NCBI GenBank assembly: GCA_026706895.1
Contig: JAPOXW010000026.1
Coordinates: 1-33,889 of the forward strand
From: Gammaproteobacteria bacterium
Lineage (GTDB): Bacteria; Pseudomonadota; Gammaproteobacteria; Poriferisulfidales; Poriferisulfidaceae
Direction: 5' to 3'
DNA length: 33,889 nt
The position numbers and the translations under genes are program-made. Positions 28,919-33,889 of the stretch are shown here, in pieces (position 1 is the first letter of the stretch; the number at the start of each line of letters is the position of its first letter). The notes below the pieces were generated by a model that saw only the letters and a program-made list of their open reading frames with translations, was not told where the DNA came from and ran no database searches.

Positions 28919-29424
28919 GTTTCACCTTTGACGTTGGGGTTCGCACCGAGCATGAACAGCACGGCATGCGCGATTCCACCCGAGGCCCGGATCTCGTCCA
29001 CGATCAGCGGCACCTGCGGTTGGGCGGTTCGGCACAGCCAGACGACGGACGGAAACGTCCCGCGCAGCGCAATTTTCCACACCGTGCCACCGAAACTGCC
29101 GATTCGTCGCTGGACTGCTTCCGGGTAGAAGCTCGGGTCCGCTTCAATAACCTTTATCTCATGCACTCCCGGCAGGGTTTGGGCCAGTTGGCGCAGTTGC
29201 CGCAGTTGCCAGTGGATGGGGCGCACTGGTGGCAGGCTTTCGAGACGTTGCCGGGATTGCACAAACCTCGCATACTGTTCGGAAATCCCGGCCAGGTCCG
29301 GGGTGGCGCGCTTCTGGTCAAGCATGATCACGACGAAGCCCGCGAGGCTCAGGCACAGGATGCCGAACAGCGCGGGCAGTCCTTGCTGCTGCCACCGGCT
29401 ACCAGACAATGCGAAGCGAGCCAT
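28915..29424 (-). CDS. Bitopic inner-membrane platform protein (GspM/PilO-like)
   Basis: 169 residues: a short cytoplasmic N-terminus, one membrane helix (~16-35, LPALFGILCLSLAGFVVIML), a coiled region (ISEQYARFVQSRQRLESL and QLRQLRQLAQTL) and a small C-terminal domain with alternating beta strands, the ferredoxin-like layout of GspM/PilO. It overlaps the preceding gene by 26 bases. Sequence identity to a named protein is not evident; the call rests on topology and position. Confidence 0.6.
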   Translation of the reverse strand: MARFALSGSRWQQQGLPALFGILCLSLAGFVVIMLDQKRATPDLAGISEQYARFVQSRQRLESLPPVRPIHWQLRQLRQLAQTLPGVHEIKVIEADPSFYPEAVQRRIGSFGGTVWKIALRGTFPSVVWLCRTAQPQVPLIVDEIRASGGIAHAVLFMLGANPNVKGET

Positions 29425-30268
29425 CGGGCTGGTGCGTGATCTGCCGGGTCATCAGTCCGGCCGGAGGAGCGGGAGGGAACGTATCGAGCGGGTACACGAT
29501 GGCCGTTAGCGTCGGGGCGGCCAGCACAGAGGCTTGCGGCAGTTCGATTGGCTGGAAGTTCCAGGACAGGACCAGCAACTGATCGAGACGGCGTGACTGG
29601 TCGATGGGTTCAATGCGCCCGCCGGCTTCCAAGCGGGCGAGATCCTGTTGCAGTTGGACGGTCTGTTCGCGCAGACGTTCGGCCTGCTGCACCTTCTGTG
29701 CATGGCGATGGCTCAGGATATGGTCGGCCGCGGTGCCGGCGAACGCGCTGCCGAGAACCATGATGCCAGCGGCTGTCAGAGCCCGAAGGCGGACGCGGGC
29801 CTTCTGAGCCCGGCGGTATCGCAGGGTTTGGATTGGCTGCGACGGAAGGCTTAGGACTTCGGGTGCCGGGTCGATCCAAATTGGCTCGGGCGCGGTGTCG
29901 GTCAGTGCGAACGCATCCAACAGGGTTTCGCCCGTGATCCGTCCGCTGCAGGCGTTTCCGGTTTCGCGAAGAAGGTAGCGTCCTCCATGCGGCTCGGTAT
30001 CTGTGGTGACCTGGTACAGGCCGGGTTTCTGCGGGATGAGCCCGGACGCGATCAGGACCTGCCAGAGCCCGTACAGGGGCAGGCCAGGATAGAGTTCGGA
30101 CAGGGCATCGGCAGATTCCTGCTCGACATAGAGGGGCAGCTCCGGATCATCCGAAGCGACGGTCATCAGACGTTCGGCCAAAGCACCGGTGAGGTGCGTC
30201 AGCACCAAGTCGTCCACCAGGATCACCTGATGTGAGCCGATCCGGGTAGGGCGATCGAGTGGAATCAT
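29399..30268 (-). CDS. Bitopic pilus platform protein with a large cytoplasmic domain (GspL/PilO2-like)
   Basis: 289 residues. A cytoplasmic domain of ~160 residues is followed by one membrane helix (~162-182, LTAAGIMVLGSAFAGTAAD), a coiled coil (HRHAQKVQQAERLREQTVQLQQDLARLEA, ~190-218) and a ~70-residue periplasmic end. This is the layout of GspL or fused PilM-PilN, which dock on the ATPase. R64 PilO sits at the same place but is longer. The ATG at 30268 shares one base with the pilN stop (TGATG) and has GAGGTGG upstream; upstream frame is shadow. No separate pilM is present, so this protein may cover part of that role. Confidence 0.6.
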   Translation of the reverse strand: MIPLDRPTRIGSHQVILVDDLVLTHLTGALAERLMTVASDDPELPLYVEQESADALSELYPGLPLYGLWQVLIASGLIPQKPGLYQVTTDTEPHGGRYLLRETGNACSGRITGETLLDAFALTDTAPEPIWIDPAPEVLSLPSQPIQTLRYRRAQKARVRLRALTAAGIMVLGSAFAGTAADHILSHRHAQKVQQAERLREQTVQLQQDLARLEAGGRIEPIDQSRRLDQLLVLSWNFQPIELPQASVLAAPTLTAIVYPLDTFPPAPPAGLMTRQITHQPDGSLRIVW

Positions 30269-31782
30269 CAAATGGCCACCTCGATGGGGGTGATAACGAT
30301 CATCAGTTCCCGGTTGGTCTTCTCCAAGGTGGAGCTGGCGAAAGCCCGGCACAGGAAGTGGTCGCAGTTCAATTGGTGGGCGGCCTGCAATGACCGGCTC
30401 TGGATCAGCCCGCCGAGCAGGATGGGCTTGCCGCTCCGGGTGATGGCCAGCGTGGCCATTTCCTGGATGGCGATGTTGGGTCGCACGACAGTGGAGATGC
30501 CAGTCTCGAATTCGCTGTGCGAGCGGATCGACGACAGCACCGGGACGACTTCGACCAGGATGGAACCGTCATGGCGCATGCGCGGAGTGACGGCGATGCG
30601 GAAACCAACCCGGATGTGCTCGAATTCAGTGGCGAGGACCGGTTCGCGACTGCCTTCGCCGAGCACCAGGTCGGTGCCGGCGATGAAGCTGACCTCCTCT
30701 CCATCACCGAGGAAAGTCGTCATGCCGTTGACAACGGTGAAGACCGGGTCGCTGCGGACCGTGACCTGGCCGTGCCGCGATAGTTGCTGCACCATGGCGT
30801 TGAGGCTCCAGCGCCCGAATTCCAATGCCGCATCGACTTCCCAGGCTCCGCCGGCGCGTACGAAAGACAGGTTGCCGGGTACGGTTCGGGACGCGGCGAT
30901 ACGCCGGTCCACCGAATCGTAGAGCAGGCTCAAGTCCAGTCCGCCGCCGGATCCTTCCTCGCGGGAGACGTCGAGAATGGCAACGGCCATCAGGACCTGC
31001 CGCGCACCCCTGCGGGTCTGTTCGGTCAGCCAGGCGTCGAGTTCGTGGATGCGCGAGACCGGCCCCCGTGCGCGCAGCAGGCCAAGGCGCTGGTCTGCGA
31101 CCAGCCAGGTTTGGAGGGGCGCCCCGGGTGTCGATGCCGTTCCAGTGTCGGACACCCCCAGGATCGAACGCGCATTGGCGAGCAGGTCTTCCCATGGGGA
31201 ATCCGTGTGGTCATAAGTCACCGTCGCGGCTCCCTCTTCGGACTGGCTGCCGTCTTCACTGCTTTCGCCGTCTTTGCTTCCGGTGGAAGAAGACAGCGAG
31301 ACGGCTTGGCCGACCTTGAGTTTCGCCTGACCGTGGCCGGCAAATGTGCTGACGTCCCAGGAACGCGTCAGGTAGGACGACACGTGCACGATCGGCAATT
31401 CGGGATCCAGTTCCAGTGCGTAGCCGGTCATGCCCTCAAGAATGTCCAGGTACTGTCGGAGGCTGAGATCGTTGACGCGGACGCTGTAGCGCTGGCTCAG
31501 ATCGATTTCCGGAGTGGCGGGCACGAGGTTCAAAGCCGGGTCGGCCCGGGTCAGGCACTCGACCAGCGTGACTTCCCTGAGGTTGAGAGTGACGGACAAA
31601 TCAGCATTTTCTGCATGCGGTTGCTCGATGCGGACGAACGGGCGAGGCGGTATCGGTGGAGCGGGTGTCGCGGTCGGGGCATCCAGCGGTTGCGGGAAAT
31701 GGATTTCGCCGGGCGAGATTTCCGGTCCGGCGCAGGCATGCAGCGCAAGTGCGACCAGGGGCAGTGCAGCGCGTGAGTTCAC
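30268..31782 (-). CDS. pilN: Type IVb pilus secretin lipoprotein (PilN/BfpB-like)
   Basis: 504-residue outer-membrane secretin. A lipobox (ALHAC, Cys17) marks it as a lipoprotein. A Pro-rich spacer, an N-domain with VECLTRADPALNLVP and LSLRQYLDILEGMTGYALELD, and a low-complexity Ser/Asp/Glu linker (~165-195) follow. The C-terminal secretin domain (~330-495) has VRSDPVFTVVNGMTTFLGDGEEVSFIAGTD, VGFRIAVTPRMRHDGSILVEVVPVLSSI and MATLAITRSGKPILLGGLIQS (each part of a longer conserved run). The start is a GTG at 31782 that overlaps the pilL stop (GTGA). Membership of the PilN subgroup rests on the lipobox, the gene order and the downstream PilP/PilQ set. Confidence 0.9.
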   Translation of the reverse strand: MNSRAALPLVALALHACAGPEISPGEIHFPQPLDAPTATPAPPIPPRPFVRIEQPHAENADLSVTLNLREVTLVECLTRADPALNLVPATPEIDLSQRYSVRVNDLSLRQYLDILEGMTGYALELDPELPIVHVSSYLTRSWDVSTFAGHGQAKLKVGQAVSLSSSTGSKDGESSEDGSQSEEGAATVTYDHTDSPWEDLLANARSILGVSDTGTASTPGAPLQTWLVADQRLGLLRARGPVSRIHELDAWLTEQTRRGARQVLMAVAILDVSREEGSGGGLDLSLLYDSVDRRIAASRTVPGNLSFVRAGGAWEVDAALEFGRWSLNAMVQQLSRHGQVTVRSDPVFTVVNGMTTFLGDGEEVSFIAGTDLVLGEGSREPVLATEFEHIRVGFRIAVTPRMRHDGSILVEVVPVLSSIRSHSEFETGISTVVRPNIAIQEMATLAITRSGKPILLGGLIQSRSLQAAHQLNCDHFLCRAFASSTLEKTNRELMIVITPIEVAI

Positions 31783-32543
31783 GGCTGTCCCAACACGACC
31801 AGTTTCTGGTCTTCGAAGATGTGCAGAACGAATTCATCTTGGGCCTGATCTCCGAGTTTTCGAGCCAATTCGGTCAGAGCATCCCACCAGGTCGTCGAGG
31901 AAATCAACGAGACCCGGGCTTGCAGAAGAATGGATGGGACTTCCGGACGAAGCGTCCAACCAGGGGGGACAATCAGATCCAACGCCTCCTGCAGGGTCAT
32001 GTCTTCAACGAAGATTTCGGCCGGATCATGCAAGCTGGTCGGCAGGGGCAGGCTCATTGCCGCCGGATCCGGGTCTTCCATGGCAAGGCTTTGGGCACCC
32101 TCGATTTCAATAGGGGAAGTCTGCCGCTCCAGTTGCGTCTGCCACTCTTCGGTCGGCTGGATAATCAGTGTGCGATACAGCGGATTGACCTTGAGTTGCC
32201 AAGCCCCGCCAGTCAGGACGCCCAGAGCTTCCGACAGGTGAATGGGTCCAAGGTTTCGGTGCACCTCAGGCAGCGGCTGTGGCATCAGGATAGTTTTCGC
32301 CCAGTGGCTGCGTCGTTCGTCAAGGCGGTAACCCGAGCGCGTCAGCAGGTGGGCCAAGGCTTCGCCGACGGTGGCAATTTCCTGCGGGAACCGGATCTGG
32401 GTCAGGGTGACCTGGAGAGGGTGGCGTTGCGCATGGCTGCTGCCGGGCATCAGGTAGGCGTAGCGGGCGATGGGGACAGGATCTTCGGCGGCCGACCCCA
32501 GGCCGGGGAGGGCGAGGCAACAGGCAAGAAAGATTCCGCGCAT
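31779..32543 (-). CDS. pilL: PilL-like protein (PFGI-1/R64 type IVb pilus)
   Basis: 254 residues with an N-terminal signal peptide (IFLACCLALPGLGSA, cleavage ~19). The region ~25-130 resembles the PilL N-terminal domain of integrative-element and R64 pili: a YAYLMPGSSHAQRHPL stretch, then VGEALAHLLTRSGYRLDE, MPQPLPEVHRNLGPIHLSEALGVL and GGAWQLKVNPLYRTLII. A second secretin-N-like repeat (VEDMTLQEALDLIVPPGWTLRPE) follows. Such proteins act in the periplasm, probably with the secretin or peptidoglycan. It heads the operon; GGAG lies seven bases before the ATG at 32543. Confidence 0.75.
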   Translation of the reverse strand: MRGIFLACCLALPGLGSAAEDPVPIARYAYLMPGSSHAQRHPLQVTLTQIRFPQEIATVGEALAHLLTRSGYRLDERRSHWAKTILMPQPLPEVHRNLGPIHLSEALGVLTGGAWQLKVNPLYRTLIIQPTEEWQTQLERQTSPIEIEGAQSLAMEDPDPAAMSLPLPTSLHDPAEIFVEDMTLQEALDLIVPPGWTLRPEVPSILLQARVSLISSTTWWDALTELARKLGDQAQDEFVLHIFEDQKLVVLGQP

Positions 32544-32593
32544 GGGCAGGCTCCGGTTGGTCCTGCCACATTAGGCCAGCGAAGAGGCGAAAT

Positions 32594-32625
32594 CAAGGAA
32601 AAATGGTCGGAATTTTTAGACCATT
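32594..32625. repeat. Dyad repeat, copy 1, upstream of the pilus operon
   Basis: 32 bases identical at 31 positions to 33609-33640. It contains the inverted repeat AATGGTC...GACCATT with a ten-base AT-rich spacer; in this copy the arms extend to ten bases each. It lies 51 bases before the pilL start codon and 57 bases after the CPBP gene. It could be an operator, an attenuator or, because of a T-rich end on the minus strand, a weak terminator of the CPBP gene. Confidence 0.75.
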
Positions 32626-32681
32626 TTTATCTTTTATAAATCAATAAGTTATGAAACAAAAAAAGGTGCTGAATCTTAGTT

Positions 32682-33530
32682 TCAGGGTGTTTTTCCGAGT
32701 TTTGGGGAGAGGTGCCAGAGCCCGAGGACGAGAATGGCCATCCACGCGACGCCGGTCCAACCACCGGATGCGTCGGTGCCGAGCCAAGCGGGACCGAAGG
32801 GACCGGGGTAGGTGAAGAACTGAAAGGATTTAAGGCTGAAGACCATGGCGGCATGCGCACCGATACAGAACGCCAGGCTGCCGGTGCGTAGCCGCACGAG
32901 GCCGAGGCCGAGGCCGATCAAAAGCAATAAGGACAGGCGGGGCAGTTGCTCTAACCACTGCTCGGGCATATCGAGCGTGGCACTGGCAAGCAGCAGCCAT
33001 CCTCCGTTCCACTGGCCCACCAATCCCGGATCGGGCGTCGGATTGAGGAAATGGATGCCGGCGAAAAACAGGGCCGAGGCGGTCAGCGGCAACCCATAGC
33101 CGGACACCCGGGACAGCAGGAGACCGCGGAAATACAGTTCTTCCACCGTCGCAACGGCGAGTGCCGCAATCAGGTATCCGGCCAGCTTGGTGCTCAACTC
33201 AAGGCTCCACATCCAGGGATCGAGGAAACGCGCGTTCATCTCAAGGAGGAACAACCACAGGGGTATCAGCAGGGCGGCCGTGAGGGAGAATGCGATCAAC
33301 CCCTGCACGAGCAGGGATTCGATGCCGCCGCTCAGGCCGAGGGCGTCCCGGGTAACCCGGTGTCGCGCCCACAGCACGAGCACGACGACGGCAACCAGCA
33401 AGGCACCGTATTTGACGAGTTTGTGGTGCGGAACCGGCAGCGGCCAAGTCGAACAGACCAGGCCCGATAGAAATGCACCGCCCGCCAGTGCGGCGAGCAA
33501 CAGGAGAGCGTAGGTCCAGAAGCTTCGCAC
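32682..33530 (-). CDS. CPBP-family intramembrane protease
   Basis: 282-residue polytopic membrane protein of the CPBP (Abi/CAAX-protease) family, glutamic-type intramembrane peptidases. Motif 1 is EELYFRG (Glu130, Glu131, Arg135), motif 2 FFAGIHF (His160) and a later GAHAAM provides the third site. About eight hydrophobic helices are visible. Start is a GTG at 33530; no good ribosome site is seen and no upstream ATG. A 5-bp hairpin at the stop followed by seven U on the minus strand (32664-32658) is a weak terminator candidate. The gene lies just upstream of the pilus operon in the same direction and shares a dyad repeat with it. The substrate is unknown. Confidence 0.88.
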   Translation of the reverse strand: MRSFWTYALLLLAALAGGAFLSGLVCSTWPLPVPHHKLVKYGALLVAVVVLVLWARHRVTRDALGLSGGIESLLVQGLIAFSLTAALLIPLWLFLLEMNARFLDPWMWSLELSTKLAGYLIAALAVATVEELYFRGLLLSRVSGYGLPLTASALFFAGIHFLNPTPDPGLVGQWNGGWLLLASATLDMPEQWLEQLPRLSLLLLIGLGLGLVRLRTGSLAFCIGAHAAMVFSLKSFQFFTYPGPFGPAWLGTDASGGWTGVAWMAILVLGLWHLSPKLGKTP

Positions 33531-33608
33531 GAGAATCGATTCACCAATCTTCGGAAACCCATGATTTTAGAGGAAATGGAACCGACTACACCAAACAGGC
33601 CCCAAAGG

Positions 33609-33640
33609 CAAGGAAAAATGGTCGGAATTTTCAGACCATT
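33609..33640. repeat. Dyad repeat, copy 2, upstream of the CPBP protease gene
   Basis: Second copy of the 32-base element, with one difference (C for T at 33632) and a seven-base perfect arm AATGGTC/GACCATT. It lies 78 bases before the CPBP start codon and 117 bases before the rightward partial gene at 33758. Because there is no gene ending here, a terminator role is unlikely for this copy. Confidence 0.75.
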
Positions 33641-33757
33641 GTTTCTTGCTTTCTCCTTTCCTTTTAGGCACGATTTGGATTTGCACCGGATGGGCTCGAA
33701 AGACATCTTGTCATTACCCATCCTGCCAGGGAAAGACTATTCTTAAGGAGAACTTCC

Positions 33758-33889
33758 ATGGACCCGAACGTTCAGAAATCCACTTCCGCTTCCGTTTCAC
33801 GCAAGCAACCCGCTTCGCGTCCGCCCGGGTTCGATACATATATGGTTCGTCCCCTCCCTGCAAGCCCGAAGCTGACATGGGGGTCGATC
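33758..33889 (+). CDS. N-terminus of an unidentified protein, cut by the window edge
   Basis: Open frame from ATG at 33758 to the last base, 44 codons, with AAGGAG eight bases upstream. The start is Ser/Lys/Pro-rich (KSTSASVSRKQPASRPPG) followed by FDTYMVRPLPASPKLTWGSI, so it is a soluble, disordered beginning without a signal peptide. No family can be assigned from this part. It is divergent from the CPBP gene. Confidence 0.6.
   Translation, partial: MDPNVQKSTSASVSRKQPASRPPGFDTYMVRPLPASPKLTWGSI

Noticed and set aside
32544-32681. Sigma-54 promoter for the pilus operon (TGGCAG near 32560)
   Set aside because: The GC element at the required spacing is absent; the match is only to the first half of the consensus.

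Overview
The window reads as chromosome of a GC-rich gammaproteobacterium that I cannot place more precisely. Pointers are the cluster pdxH - yafS-like methyltransferase - rnhA - dnaQ, the run rplY-pth-ychF, smpB beside a CorB/HlyC-family gene, ThpR and XseA of enterobacterial type, an initiator tRNA with encoded CCA, and many four-base ATGA/GTGA overlaps.

Layout. 1-520: remnant of a PIN-domain toxin. 522-2021: xseA and, divergently, tRNA-fMet. 2034-4226: leftward three-gene unit (EBP-like membrane protein, SDR oxidoreductase, SRPBCC protein), divergent from a TonB-dependent receptor (4507-7161). 7220-7991: thpR and a 74-residue protein, leftward. 8053-10569: pdxH-methyltransferase-rnhA-dnaQ operon. 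10746-11006: small membrane-anchored protein. 11056-11550: smpB, leftward. 11674-13813: CorB-like protein and fdhD. 13863-16370: surface autotransporter with two Cache-like domains, whose signal peptide is separated from the rest by one in-frame amber codon. 16575-18767: katG with a strong terminator and a perfect 15-bp operator-like palindrome upstream. 19055-19480: four-helix membrane protein. 19667-22079: rplY-pth-ychF. 22088-23396: two tandem but unrelated higBA toxin-antitoxin modules, both predicted to make leaderless toxin mRNAs. 23464-32543: an 11-gene, tightly coupled type IVb (R64/PFGI-1-like) pilus operon. 32682-33530: CPBP intramembrane protease. 33758-end: start of a rightward gene cut by the window.

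How it works together. The pilus operon encodes a PilL-like periplasmic protein, a secretin lipoprotein (PilN), two bitopic inner-membrane platform proteins with GspL/GspM-like layouts, PilP, the assembly ATPase (PilQ), the polytopic PilR, three prepilin-like proteins and a small exported protein. It lacks a prepilin peptidase, a lytic transglycosylase, a retraction ATPase and a shufflon, so these must be supplied elsewhere or are not needed. A 31/32-identical dyad repeat lies upstream of both the pilus operon and the CPBP protease gene, suggesting shared control.

Most notable points: the amber-interrupted Cache autotransporter, the duplicated dyad element, the parallel leaderless promoters of the two toxins, the katG operator, and an initiator tRNA with a U1:A72 pair in the same window as a Pth with substitutions at known tRNA-contact positions.
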